From Klebsormidium nitens (taxonomy: Eukaryota > Streptophyta > Klebsormidiophyceae > Klebsormidiales > Klebsormidiaceae): a DNA stretch of 64,000 bases. The stretch lies in contig DF237412.1 in assembly GCA_000708835.1 (NCBI GenBank), positions 6,350 through 70,349 on the forward strand, read 5' to 3'. Below are positions 50,059-62,229 of the stretch, piece by piece. Within the stretch, counting starts at the first letter, position 1; the number at the start of each line of letters is the position of its first letter. The notes below the pieces were generated by a model. It did not search any database and was not told the origin of the DNA. It was given only the letters and a program-made list of their open reading frames with translations. Both the position numbers and the translations under genes were made by a program.

Positions 50059-51269
50059 GACAGGTTGATATAGGCGTGTTAAATTTTGATATCCTTTACG
50101 GCGGCTAACGCATACGGCCGTACCTCCAGTTTTGCTTAACCTGGGTTGCTAAGGTGAAACGGCTCTCAATTGAGGGCATGGCTGGCACTAGACCCTAGCT
50201 AAAGTCAAGTTCAAGCAGGCCGTCATTCATTGGAGCATGCCTTTGGATGGTTTATCGATTGAGCCCGCTTACATATCAACCAATGGTTGCCTCCGGCCAG
50301 TTCGGGCTGTCGTACGGTATCCGCACGTGCACACGGCATTCTTTATGGTTGAACGTGCTCCTGAATCAAAGTACCGGTCAATAGCCTGTCGGAGCATGCA
50401 TGAGTCGCAGGCTATCTTGTAAGATGGTCTCTCATGTAGCTCGCGCAGCCTGCGCTGAGCGCTTGCCAGAGCAACGGTTGTCAGGATCGGCCACATATGC
50501 ATGAGGCCGGCCATGTGCGCGCCGCGTGAACGCTGTCGCGGATGATGGTGGCCGCTCTTAGTTGAGTCTATGCATTCTCTGGTAATGATCCACGTACGCG
50601 TCGGACTCACGTTCGAACTTGACGATCTGTCAATTCCGACAGCATGCGCATGCAGCGGCAAGCTTTATAGCAGTCTGGCTTGCCAGGTAATGCCACATGA
50701 CAGCAAAAGTCAAGATCATGTGGCATACATTCGCCAGCGCCGACATCGAATTCAAGCTTTCCGACAACTTCATTGATTGTATAGTGATTGCGATCCTGAG
50801 TACCATACCGTACATCCGAAGTCAAGCTGCAAACGATTGAAATCCAGCTGCGCACTCTTGCGACCATCCTGTATATAGAGAAAGCGTTCAGGGACCAGGC
50901 CCGAAGCATAATATATTCTCGATGACCAACTAAATGCCCATTGCATGCCAGGCTACGTTTAAACCCTTCGCATACAAGGTTGACTCAATCATGATGAGCG
51001 CGCGTGCTGAGCGCACAAGGGAGGCTTGCGATGACAATGATTCTGTACACTTCAACTCATATACAAGTAGCCGTTGCAAAATATCACTATTGTCTACCTC
51101 AGCTTGAGTTTGATATTTTATGATCCAGCCTGGCTTACCCGGCTCCCGGGCGCCGCTTCAGACAGTCGGGGCAAGAGGTTCCTAAATTCGTGGTGTACCT
51201 ACCACCCCCTCGCTATTCTAATCCTCGTCCTTATCCATCCAGAGTGCTTCACCATTGTTTAACTCGCTC
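50059..51269. other. Spacer, nothing recognised
   Basis: 3' flank of dapF followed by non-coding sequence with several short palindromes (for example GCATGCGCATGC near 50642). No exon recognised. Confidence 0.4.
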
Positions 51270-51632
51270 ATGTTTTCGAGGGCAGCTGCCGCTCAGTGTC
51301 CTCCTCATTCGCTCCGCTTGGCTCTGAACCCGGGGCTCAAACGCCTGGCACCCACCAAACCTGCCCCTTGTCTGGGTGCGGCTTCCAGAAAGCCCCCCTC
51401 GCATGCCCTGCCTTCTCCCCACGACGCGCCTAAGTTCGATTCCGTGCTGCTCGCGGACGGTTGGTGCCCGCTCGGCAAAACCCCGACGCACCTTCGAGTC
51501 AGAATTGCTCCCGGTGGTGTCCCCCGGGTCTTTTTAGCAGGTTCAACGCAGCCGGGGGATCCCCCGGGTTTCATTCGGGGCGTGCGCAGCTTGGAATGTT
51601 GCGCCAATGCTTGGGCAACCACGGCGTCGTAG
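51270..51632 (+). CDS. Possible small ORF or first exon, unrecognised
   Basis: A 120-codon ATG-started frame in GC-rich sequence. The start (MFSRAAAAQCPPHSLRLALN) is Arg/Ala/Ser-rich like an organelle-targeting leader, followed by a Pro/Gly-rich part. The minus strand is open over the same stretch, so GC content alone may explain the frame. No domain recognised and no partner exon found. Confidence 0.25.
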   Translation: MFSRAAAAQCPPHSLRLALNPGLKRLAPTKPAPCLGAASRKPPSHALPSPHDAPKFDSVLLADGWCPLGKTPTHLRVRIAPGGVPRVFLAGSTQPGDPPGFIRGVRSLECCANAWATTAS

Positions 51633-53104
51633 GGCGCAGCCGCCAGCAAAGCCGGGGCGTGGTACTCGGGTAAACTCGGAAGCAACCCACCTACGTCAAG
51701 CTAACTAAGGAAGACCGAAAGTAGAAATCGAGGACTGCCACCTGGCTGGGCCGTGTTCGGAGCACTGTTTGGATTGAGAATCGTCCGTCGGGTTTGCAGC
51801 CGGTGTTACTGCACGGAAGAAAATGCACACTCTTAAAACCGGAGCACCTCGAACATGGTTACACATTCGTACATGTAGCCAGTTCCAGTGAACCATCGGG
51901 AGGCCACCTGCGAAACAGCTCGTCCGCCTTGATGGCGCAAGTTCATAAAGGTCTCCATAAACTTTCGGTAAACAACCAGGGTTTGTGTTAAGATTTTGAA
52001 GTCTTTGCAACTAATTGACGAATCTGCGAGCTCTCCTTGGCGCTCAACTAGAAAGGGCTGTCGACTGGGTTACTTTTAAGGTCATCTACATCCGTTTGCA
52101 TCTGAAGAGCAACCCCCCAATCTCTGCCCGCCTGTAATCGAATTCTCGACGTTTCTGCTTCAAGCTCTTGGCCTCATCAGCTTTGAGTCGGTCACTCTCA
52201 TGAGCTCCTGAAAGCCTGTGGTTCAAATCTCTACCCCTAGAACCCAAGATTTCGAAATTTTAAAACTCACCAGATTGCCTAGGCGTCACCAGTTGCGACC
52301 CTCCCGGCTGGTTGAGCACGTTCACACCCGTCGGTGTAGCTCGGGCCTCCAGCACCGCCGCTGATTGCACGACGTGGCCCAGCGCTGCCAGGTTACGAAC
52401 GGGGGATTCATTTACAGGATTCAAAACCTGAAGAATCGGATTTTACATCGCTTTCCGCCTCAGCTTTCTAGAGTGAGACTCGACAACCAGAACAGGATGG
52501 TGCGACAAGGCCGTGCTGATTTGTCGAAACAAACAGAGGGGTCCAGGTGATGGAGCGATACCATATACGGCTGGATTTTTCTTGGCTGCTACACTCTCAC
52601 AACCAGAAAGCGCTGGAGAAAACACTGACCTGCCAGTAAGGCCAACGAAGCGGACGGCGACACAACGGTCATTGACTGTTCTCACGGAGCCTGCACATAG
52701 GAGAGAATGGACTTCAAGCTTGGACGGCGTTCAACCAAAGCTTTACAAAAAACGCACGAACTTATAGAAAGCGTGTGTGGGGGAGCACGAAGGCCGTTTG
52801 CAAAGCGTCTTTTGGATCCAACGTGCGCAAATTCGCTCAGGTCCGAAGAGCGATTTCTTGCCATATGGCAGATCAACTGTGCCAGCTGTGCCCCAGTTGC
52901 AAGGGCACTTAACGTCATTTTCTGTAGTCATCGCTCTCAAGGGCCTCAATGTCGGATACCAACCTCGATCTGGCAATCAGCTTGCAAACATAAGCGTTTC
53001 CTCCGAACACCTCTCTTGCCATTATCCCGATCAAGTGCTACCCGAGTTTGACAACACAGAATTGTTTCCGTACGTACGACACAGCCCGCGGTCTTCGACA
53101 GTTC
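51633..53104. other. 3' flank of the PPR-like gene; duplicated segment
   Basis: From about 52560 onward this sequence is repeated, diverged, at 62230-62805. Plus-strand frames are open in both copies (52707-53051 here) with limited similarity, so a small gene cannot be excluded. The rest shows no coding signal. Confidence 0.4.
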
Positions 53105-56100
53105 TTACCTTCTCTCTCCAGTTGGCGCGTCTGCTCCGGCCGGCCCCTCTTCCGTAGCTTCGTCAAATGTCCCCTCGGATCCTTTTCTCTCCGACCCCTC
53201 TCCGCTTCCCCGCTTTGGACCAGTTTTCTCACCCCTCTGTTCTTCGTTTCTTTTCCTCCTGATCCACTCTTGCCGCATCTGCGACATCTTCTTTTGGGCG
53301 ACCAGCAGCTCCTCGGCCTCCGCAGCATGGTCGCCAGCTTTCAGCTTATTCCACCAGCTCACTATGAGCCCGTTGCTCACGAAGTAGGCTTGCTTGACCA
53401 TGTCCTTGACCAGTCCCACCAGCTTCTCCGGCTGATGGGCTCTCAAATACATAGACGCCAACCTGAGAAGATACAAGAAATAGCGTCGTTTACTTCCGAG
53501 CCCGGACAAGCCCAATCGAAGTCACATGAAAGATCTGCACCGACTGTCATGAGAAGATGTGAGCGCCAAAGAGACGGCAAATCCCCAACAGTAATCACAA
53601 GTGCTGCTACTGATCCACTGCTTTCGTCACCTATGATTGGGAGCCTCGGTCTGGTCTGCTTCGCATACAAGCTCAACGGCAGTGGCCCGAACCGAAACAC
53701 GCGCTCTCGAAAGCATCATCGCCAGAATGGAGTAAAGAAACTCGTTTCTCGATACATAGAGGCGACTGTGGGCCTTGAACGCCTAGCAAGAATGCCTAGC
53801 ACATGGACACCGACCCACGTAAACGGAAGTCGAAGAGAGAAGGTGGCAGCATCGTACTCTTGAAAAGCTCGTTCTGGCAGGACATGAGGTTCCTGCCTTT
53901 TGCGCCGCACTGCGAAGTAGTCCGCCAACACACCCTCCGCTTCAGCGGCCCAATTCTTTTCCGCCAATCGTTCAATCACGTTTGCGAAGTCGACTGCATA
54001 GAAGTCGGCCTCTAACCCCTTGCCGACCAAGTACGCCTGCAGGGGTTCAGAATGTTGATAAGAAAAAGGGATGCTTCCGAACCCCCTGCCGACCCAAAAA
54101 ATCCTGAAGGTGATAGATGACATCGAAGAAATCATCGGTCAAAAGTCGTTCGTTCTAGAGCGTACTTCCCATAAAGATGCATAATGTGGACGGGGGATGC
54201 ACAAAAAGTGGTCGAGAAAGTCAAGCAGCAACAATTTCATAAGTGAACCTATGTATACTTGTTGATTGTGAACCTGATGCACGTGCAGGTCGAGAAAGGG
54301 AATGCAAGCATTAATCCAAGCATAGAGTGGCGAGAATGTTTTTGCGGACCTTTCTAGCAATCAGCTTCATGAATACGGAAAAAAATCCTTGAGGTGCAAG
54401 GAACGGGACAAGGGGCCGTTGTCTTTGGGACCAGGTTCAGGAAAAGTGGAGTTACGTGGAAGAATTGGTGCAGTTTGCGGTTCGCTTGGAAGTAGGAGGA
54501 GTGAATTCAAGCCTTAGCAAGCTCAATGCGGGCTCTCTCGCAAGCGACAGGACTCAAAGCAACAAGCAAGCAGGCATGGCCTTGATATGCCAACTAGAGC
54601 TTGACAAACGTGATCAGACGAAGTATAAAAGGGGCCATATCCAGCCACGGAGACATTGGCCTCTTTACACAGGAAGGAATCCCGCATCATTGATTGCTTT
54701 CTTGAGGCCTAAATGGGCAAATGTCAACGCTTACAATCGTGCTCGCAACAGCTAAAAGGCTGGAACTTGACTGAACAATTCGCTTCGCAACAAAGCAGCA
54801 GAGCACTCCATCCTCATGTTCTCCAGTACAAGGACAGGCCAAAGCACAAGGAGTCAAAGCCTCTAATACTCCAAGCCCAGACATTAGGATACAACATTTC
54901 AAAGGCTTGCCTGGTACATTGCCTTGGTCAGCCTGCGATTACTGTAGCACCTCTTGATAAGCAGCGCTTGCACTGCCAGGCTGTCATGGTGGGATCCCTT
55001 GATTGCTTCTAGTGCTTTATAGGCTGTGAGCGCTGTCTCTGGCTCCTTCACTGTTCTCAAGAAGAAGCGCAATGCCCCATCTAGTTGGACGCCTAGCCGC
55101 TCTTGTTGATCTGCCAACATCTGAGCTTCCGCTTGAAGTCCAGAATCAATAAGCACCCTTAATAGACTAATGAAACTAACAATGGGTAGTGGCGGGGCTC
55201 GTTCTTGTAGATCCAGCATCTCACGGACAATCTCCCGCGCCTCATTCGCCCGGCCCAGCTCAACAAGTGCACGGACTAGTTTCTTTTTTTGATCCAAAGG
55301 ATACCTATATTTCAAACTTAGAAACTCCTCAACTGTAATACCAGAGGTCAAAAGGGCTCCCACTGTGGGCCACTCGATTGTCAGCCCCGTCTTTTCGACC
55401 AAACTCTTATAGAGTGCCCAGACTTCGTCTCGCGAGCGGCCTTGCGCATGCATTGCCTTGATTACTAGGTTCGCACTATTTGAAGATGTCGACCAACCGT
55501 TTGCTTGCACTTCCTCGTACATCTTAAGGACTTGTTCAAACATGTTGGCCCGGAGACAGGCAGCGAGGAAGATGGGGATGAGCCGTTTATTCCTTTCAGC
55601 GCGGGAGCGGTACCTGAGTGGAAGACAAGATGCAAAAGGCGATCCTTAACTGAGTGCTGACTTTCATTCCATTCATATAAAAATCCTACCAGGGGACGCA
55701 CCCCGGTACAGAGCATTGAGATTTCTGGAAGGGCAGTAGACTATTTAGAATCGTTGTATAGAGAGGCCATTCAGTAAAGCTGGTGAGAGAATCAAAGGAA
55801 CCCTTGAGCAATTCCAAATTTACAATCAGGTTCTACAGACTTAGGAGCATGGCTTGTTGAAAGCGACTCATTACATTTGAAGTAAGCGATTCCAGCAGCT
55901 TTTCTGTTAAGGTCGTGATTGCAAGAACCATTAGTGCCAAATTGCAAGCTACTTGAGGCAACACCTGAGCAAAAACACTAGGTGAGGATGCAGATAGACT
56001 CGCAAGAGTGAAGTTGCAAAACATAGTTGTGTAGATGTCTCGACTACTCTTCGTCGTACCTGTCCCACAGCCTGGAGATTGCATCCGTGTATCTCGCCGC

Positions 56101-56898
56101 TCGGAGGGCCTGCAGAACTGGACTAAACAACATATCCACAGAATTGCTCGAGTCCTGAGGTTGCTTTGAGAGCCACCAGTCAAGTACATTTAGAGCCCGC
56201 TGTGCATCCTCTGTGCTGCACCGGTATGTGGTTTCTCCCAAGTTAACCCTCTGTTTGGCGCTCTTGTCCCTCCTAGAGTTTTCCAGCGGGTCTGAGAGTT
56301 GGTACAGGGCACTAGCCAGTGATCTGACACCAAACGGTCGTCCACCTATTGTTCCGTTCGGCAGCCTCTCATCCAGATCCGCGTCCGGGGGCCACTCTCT
56401 CAAGCTCCGCAAGAGCTCCCCCCTGAGCACTTTCTCCTCTCTCCATTCAGACGGCCTCCAAAGGGAATTGTCCTCATTGTTTTGCCCACTCGCCCTTCTT
56501 AGCTTCTCTGCCCCTTGTTCTTTGAGGTCTTCTGCGTCCTCTTTTTCCGCCGCTGCTATAGCGCTTGCCCCGAAGGTGCGGGAGTGCCCGCCGGAAATGT
56601 CTCCAGGAGACCTCACGAATCTGATGGCAGACTTTGCACATGCTGGCAGGACTAAGTAGGAAAAACGAGCAACCCCCCAGCTGAACGGCTGGTGGCAATT
56701 CCCCAATGCATGTAGTGCGCCAGTGCCATTGGCCTCTGCCTCCAACATGCGCTTTGTGTCGAGGAAAGCGATGCAAGCCGGTCTACAGGCCTGCAAGACC
56801 ACCCTGCTTAGCCCAATGGAGCGGGCACCCAAATTTAGCGCCATGCTTTGTCCAAGACAGTCGACATCCGCCAGGAAGCTACAGGCCTCATCCAAGTT
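53105..56898 (-). CDS. PPR-like helical-repeat protein, 5' end incomplete
   Basis: Exons in transcript order: 56898-56060, 55613-54911, 54036-53858, 53462-53105, all in phase, about 692 residues visible. The second intron uses a GC donor (CAG/GCAAGC). The middle exon is a run of helix pairs typical of degenerate pentatricopeptide repeats: MYEEVQANGWSTSSNSANLV, IKAMHAQGRSRDEVWALYKS, ALVELGRANEAREIVREMLD, SFISLLRVLIDSGLQAEAQM, continuing through LTKAMYQ/AYLVGKGLEADFYA and FANVIERLAEKNWAAEAEGV. The C-terminus is highly charged (Lys/Glu/Arg-rich). PPR proteins bind organellar RNA in sequence-specific fashion; target unknown. The first exon follows an acceptor-like TTCTTCTCGAG and has no ATG at its start, and an in-frame TGA lies just upstream, so a leader exon is missing or lost; the MITE-like element at 57063-57633 lies directly upstream. 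Confidence 0.72.
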
Positions 56899-57059
56899 CT
56901 CGAGAAGAATGCAACCTCACAGATTGCTATATAGTATACCTAGGGTCCTATGTTTTCAAAGTTTTCTCGAGCATCACGAGCAAGCAGCCTCTTTGGATCG
57001 ACGGCAATGCACGGTAGGATGAGTACTACCGGTCGTTGCTGGCATGGAGTCGAACTCAA

Positions 57060-57636
57060 TTAGGGGAAGGTCATTTTGAATTGGTAACCCCCCCCTATTT
57101 ATTTGCGAGGGGGGGAGCCTGGGGCTTGAAGCCCGCCCTGGGGTCCCCATGGGGTAGGGGCCTTCCCCCCCTTTCACAGCGAGCGTGCCTAATGGGGGGG
57201 GGACCCATTGAGTCTGGTCTTCAGGCAGCCCAAGGGCGGGGGACAGGTCGCCAGACTTTAGTTTTCATGTACAAATCTGGGTTTTGGAAGCCAAATCACG
57301 CTTGAATCGGCGATCTTGCCTCGAATTTCTTAAAAATCGGCATGAATTTCACCCAGAATACCCACATCTTGACCGAATATGGAGAAAATCCGACTGAAAC
57401 CAACTCTCTCTCATGCCCGCATGGCAAAAAACTCCTCCTTTTTAAAATTTCTGGTAGAAAAGAAGGGGGGGGTACCCTGGGCCCTGATCGACAAAATTTA
57501 AAGGGGGGGGGGGGGCAGAGGGCTCCCAAAAATTCCGGCTGTAGGTATGGGGGGAGTAGTAAGTACCAAGGGCTCTTGGCGAAAACCCCTCACAAATAAA
57601 TAGGGGGGGTACGCTTTCAAAGTGACCTTCCCCTTA
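57060..57636. mobile_element. 571-bp TIR element with TTA target duplication (PIF/Harbinger-like MITE)
   Basis: The element runs 57063-57633. Its termini are inverted copies of about 46 bp: both start GGGGAAGGTCA, pass through a TTTGAA core, a GTA plus 7-8 C run, and CTATTTATTTG. It is flanked by a direct TTA at 57060-57062 and 57634-57636. A 3-bp TWA duplication with G-rich terminal repeats is the signature of PIF/Harbinger elements. The interior is strongly G-rich on the plus strand, with a 13-G run at about 57503-57515, and encodes no transposase, so it is non-autonomous. It sits immediately upstream of the visible 5' end of the PPR-like gene. Confidence 0.85.
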
Positions 57637-58639
57637 GAGGAGAACTAAGTTCGCCCGGGGGATGTTGCCTTGCCTCGATCAAGAGGACCGGCGGCCTCCC
57701 GGCAGTAATAGAATTTTACGGTGACGCACATGCCGGGCCCGCCCGGCCCGGCGCGTCCACATGGCTCCATGGCGGCATAATGCAGCTCAGCTAGTGGCAT
57801 TTCAATGGAGATTCTCTCAAAGCTGGTCTCATGCAGTTGGATAGGTTCATGAAGGTGCTCAATGAACGCCGTCATGCGCTCAACATGCATGTCATAACTC
57901 TGCGACGTTGTACCGAGCATGTCAGAGCTCTAGAATATTAGTAGAGTGAGAGCAATAATAGCAAGCTTGAGCAAGTTACCATCAGAGTTATACAATCTTC
58001 GGTGTACATGTATAAGTAGAATCGGGGAATTGGGTCGCAATGACGGCCGCAAGCTCGAGTCCGTACCATACCCGCGAGACGTTTGTACCAATGAATCCAT
58101 CTGCCTGCACGAGGTTTGGAATCTTTCGAAGCTATCACTGTGTCCAATCACGTGCACTGGCATTAGGCAATGGATGTCCAAGGCATGTTGCTGGCATGTC
58201 GCAAGCATTCAAGGAGATCTGGAGGTCCACTTCATTTGAGCTCGCTAACTTGGCTTTATTGACTCAACCAACCAATGGCAATGGATGCTACATCTACAAA
58301 ATTCGGGTTTCTTCATCGTCCCATGCACATACACCATGAAATCGATGCATATACAAGTCGAAACGAGTCAAAAAAGCCGTTCGAACCTTATATTGTGTTG
58401 CAAATATCCATGTTACAGACGGAGGCGGACCGCATGCTCGGAAACAGGGCGCAACCGATTGCTAGTATGTTCTTGCCTCTTGGGATACTCCTGCAAAGAG
58501 GAGATCTTCTAAAAATTTGCAACGGGCTGAAGGCCCAATTTTTGACTTACCGCATCTTGAAAGTGCGGTGTCAGGCCTGCCAATTCCCCTTCGAATGACA
58601 GAAAGGAGCGAAGTGATATTTGAAGAAATAGGAAAACAG
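57637..58639. other. Spacer with a short GC-rich tract
   Basis: Non-coding as far as can be seen. A GC-rich tract at about 57728-57760 (GCCGGGCCCGCCCGGCCCGG) is of the same type as those near 10.7, 18.6 and 26.7 kb. Confidence 0.4.
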
Positions 58640-59170
58640 AAACGATTCAACCTTTAGCCGTTCAACCGGATGCAATGCCGGAGTAGTTGCCCAATGATAC
58701 AAGTAGTGACCAGACTGATGTTCGTTGAGCCGGTTGACGCGGATTGTGCGATGCCCAACTAAGCGGAGAAAGGATTCCAGCGAAGGTAGTCGAACAACAT
58801 TTGATTTCGCCGACCATGCGGTACCGACTTTGTTGGTATCGAAGGAAGTGCCTGTTACTGTTTCTAGACGCAATCTATATCCAGATCAAACACACAACGT
58901 GTGGCACAGGTTGAGAATACTCCGCAAGTACAAAAGAAAACAAATTGCGGTTGTCGCCTGCATTGACAGTGGTCTGACGAAACAACGGACCGAAAAAAGA
59001 ACGAAGCATAGAACGTGGAAACAATGAAGAGAAGGCTTCAATACGCACCAACGAGCTTCGTGGCGGGGATGAGTGTCCATTCCTCGCACATCGCCGAACC
59101 AAAAGCTATATTCAACCACGGCCTCCAGTAGTCTTGCCAGGCGAGCCCACAAGCTTTGAAGGCAGCGACA
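58640..59170 (-). CDS. Possible exons of an unrecognised minus-strand gene
   Basis: Two segments have protein-like composition and splice-like borders: about 59160-59050, reading LLEAVVEYSFWFGDVRGMDT before GTGCGT, and about 58857-58655 after AACAG, reading SFDTNKVGTAWSAKSNVVRL and later HRTIRVNRLNEHQSGHYLYH. Their phases do not agree directly, so an exon is missing or the gene is broken. Family not recognised. Confidence 0.25.
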
Positions 59171-62100
59171 CCTCGCAAGCAGTACCTGCAAGTAGGAATC
59201 CATGGATTGTCCAAAGTTTCTGCTTACCGTTCGGATACCTGCTTGGCACAGATTAGGGTCAACAAGCCCCCCGTAAGTTCCAATCCCGGCTCCGTTGCAG
59301 CCTCCGCTTTCAGATCCAATCAAATACCGTTCAAAAGATACGGCTATCCTCCTCACCCCTGAAGAAGTTTGACTGCAGGAAGGGACAGGTAGGTCGCACT
59401 GACACAAAGAACTCAAAGGCGACTCAATGAGGGTTTCCAGAGTGGATAGTCATATGCTTGTTTCAACTGGAACGTCCCTAGTTACGAGCCACGAAACAGT
59501 GGTGATCAGATGCAGGAGAAACCGGCAACTCAGCTGAAAGTGAGTCTAACGATATCCCCTCCCTTTCTCCGCGCAGATTGTTCTCCAGTCCGCCATCTCC
59601 CCGTCGCCAAAGTTTGCACGTTATAAGCGACTGCCCTCAGTGTAGCTTACGGAAGGCATCTCAGAGTGAACGATGCAAGCATCCATGGTCGCCCCGCTCG
59701 CAGCATGAATGAAAGAGGCACGCCGGAAGAGGGAGCGCCGTCGCATGGTGGAGCACGACATAGTTTTCGGTCTCATATACTATAAGGGCCATGTATCATT
59801 GAGAAATATGACACAGAATATGTTAACCAAGAAAATTCACCCGTTCTACACCCGTACCCACTCTAAACCTTCTAACGAATCTTACCCGTCATATGAAGGG
59901 GCCTCGTTCATGAGTCGCGGAACGCATGGGTTCAAAAACTCTGAGAACGAGACCCGGAGACAGCAACGCGCACCTGGTACGGCATGAGGCAAAGAGGCTG
60001 CCACGTGGCCCTGACCGAGAAGGGGTCCGATGAGCTGGGTGGTGGCACGGGGCCACCAACAGCTCCACCGCTAGCGCCGCATCCAAGGGGTCCCTAGCCG
60101 CGTGACCTGCGCACGACACACTAGCCGTTAGCACGAGCACTGTGCGTGAGATAAAAGTATCGGGTGCTTTGCAGTCCAAGCGCGTGCTGGCCGGCTGGGC
60201 TTAGTGGGGACAAGCGGCTACTCAACGTGAATTGTTGGTCCAGCGTCCTGCTGGCCGTATAGTCGAGGGGTACCACGACATAGTCCCCCAAGGACATGCG
60301 CACAGCCCCCTAACCAGCACTGGGAGGCGCGGGAGAGGAACTCGGCAAGAGGAAGCAATGGGGCCCGCATCATGGCGCATGACAAGAAAGGTGTCGGAGC
60401 CGACACGCATTGATGGCCGTCCAGCGCCAGGGTGAGGCGCCGCCATCCAGCCAGGTGCAAACAAGACGAGAGTCCTGAGAGAACGAGACGAGGATTGAGG
60501 CATACTGTACAATTTAAACTGCTGAAGCATCGAGAGCATTCGTAGTCGGGGTCGCCGCCTTGTACAGCACGGCGCGGGGCAGGCAGTACGACACGCGGCG
60601 TCACGGGCACGCCGCTCATAAGGAACATCGACGTCGCTCGCGTGCTGCTCCAGCGCGCCGCGCACTAACTCCAGCTCGGCAGAGGGCTCGCCCCCCCTCC
60701 ACGTGGCCCGTCATGGGGAAGCTCAGCCGCAGACCGGTGGCATGCGCCCACGGAAAGTAGCGCGCAGAGCGGCTGCCATCGCCTCCGCTTGAGACGGACC
60801 CCCCGGCGCCAGGTACTTAACGTGCGTGAACATGGACTGGCACATCCGTAAAGAAAAAAGACACCACGCCGCTGCGAGGGGGAGAAACAAACAGACGGGC
60901 AGGCCTAAGAGCAGCGGAAACGCGTCCACTGTGTGGGGGGCAGTGCACGGCCAGGCCTACCCTGCCCCTCCTACAGCTAAGAGGGCGATCCCTTGTCTAT
61001 GGACGAACTTTAAGTCCCTGACGCCCCATGCGAGCAGGGTGCGTGTGTTTCCAAAAGCTCAAATCCGCGCCAGTTATGTCTAAAGTGCCGAGTGCGCTTA
61101 CCGAGATGAGCATACAAGAAGCGACGTCCGGCAGAGACCAGCTTGCCATTGTTGAAAGAAGAGCTCGGGGCAGTGGGCGCAGAACGGCCAAATGTTCAAT
61201 CAAATTGTTTCTAGTCACAATCACCCGGAACTCAATGGAGAATTGATGAGCTGACCGAAAGGCTTTGGTGGGGCTAAATTGGAAAGTTACGGACCTGCAG
61301 CTTGCATTCGGGCATGCTGTTGACGGAGAGCCTTATAATGGTTTAGGGTTTACCTTCACGCTCTTGACCAATTTGGTGAGCGACTTCTCACGGCAACTTA
61401 CCAAAAGTCCCCCGCTCATACTTGCCTTATTCTTCAAGAGCAATCCGCAGGTCAAACTCTAAGCCAACAAGAGCGTCCTGATCATAAGATCCGCAAGGAG
61501 TACAGGTTCCGTACCTCTTGCGGAGTAAGGCGGGCCAGGTTCAGACTAGCCTAGCAGCCGCTGGCGTAGCAACAGAGTAAGGCCCACTACCGGGCCTGTC
61601 GGCCGGAATGGGTGTTGCGCCACGCGTCACGCACGGCCCCAGCGCGCGAGCCGCCGACCGATTTCTTCCTACAGCTGCAGGGCAGGGAGCGCCCTCCGGT
61701 ATGACCGGCTGCGAGGAGACTGGAAGGAGGCGATTGGAAAGCGCTCGTGCAAGTGAGCCAAACGCTAAAGCGAGACTGAGCGGTTGCGGGGGCGGTTGCA
61801 GTGTGCGGCTGCGTGGCTTTCCGGCCTTCTCCTCGCGGCTGTTAAGAACGTCATTCCGCACTAGCTTGTAACAGCAATGAAGAAAGCTTATCAGGCGATC
61901 CTTTAAGACGCGAAACCTGCTCGCCGAAATTGAGGGTCCTTGAAGATATTACTGGCGAGACTTGAGGCATTGAGCGAGGTCGATTCTCGTTGCAGAGCTC
62001 CAAAACACCTTGTCATAAATAACCGTGACCAATTTGAAATGCAACCTGTAAGACGAACAGAATGGATACTTTGACGAGTTTTGGGTTCCGGAGTAGACAA

Positions 62101-62229
62101 GCATCAGAAGCCCTGGATTGCTGTGAATAATAACTGACTTGGACAAGTCTTGAGACCAGTGCCCTTTGTTTGACATGTAAGACAGCGAAGCATGGTCTGA
62201 CAGACAGGAATGGACATCACTTGGTCCAC
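59171..62229. other. Gene-poor spacer
   Basis: GC-rich stretches at 59980-60760 are open on several frames at once, which reflects composition. A telomere-type word GGTTTAGGGTTTACC occurs at about 61341-61355. No gene or structured repeat supported. Confidence 0.35.

Noticed and set aside
59440-59480. TCATATGCTTGTTTC, like the start of 18S rRNA
   Set aside because: Similarity stops after about 14 bases; the flanking sequence is not rRNA.
59980-60760. Several overlapping open frames of 90-150 codons on both strands
   Set aside because: Explained by high GC; no splice borders, motifs or repeat structure support any of them.
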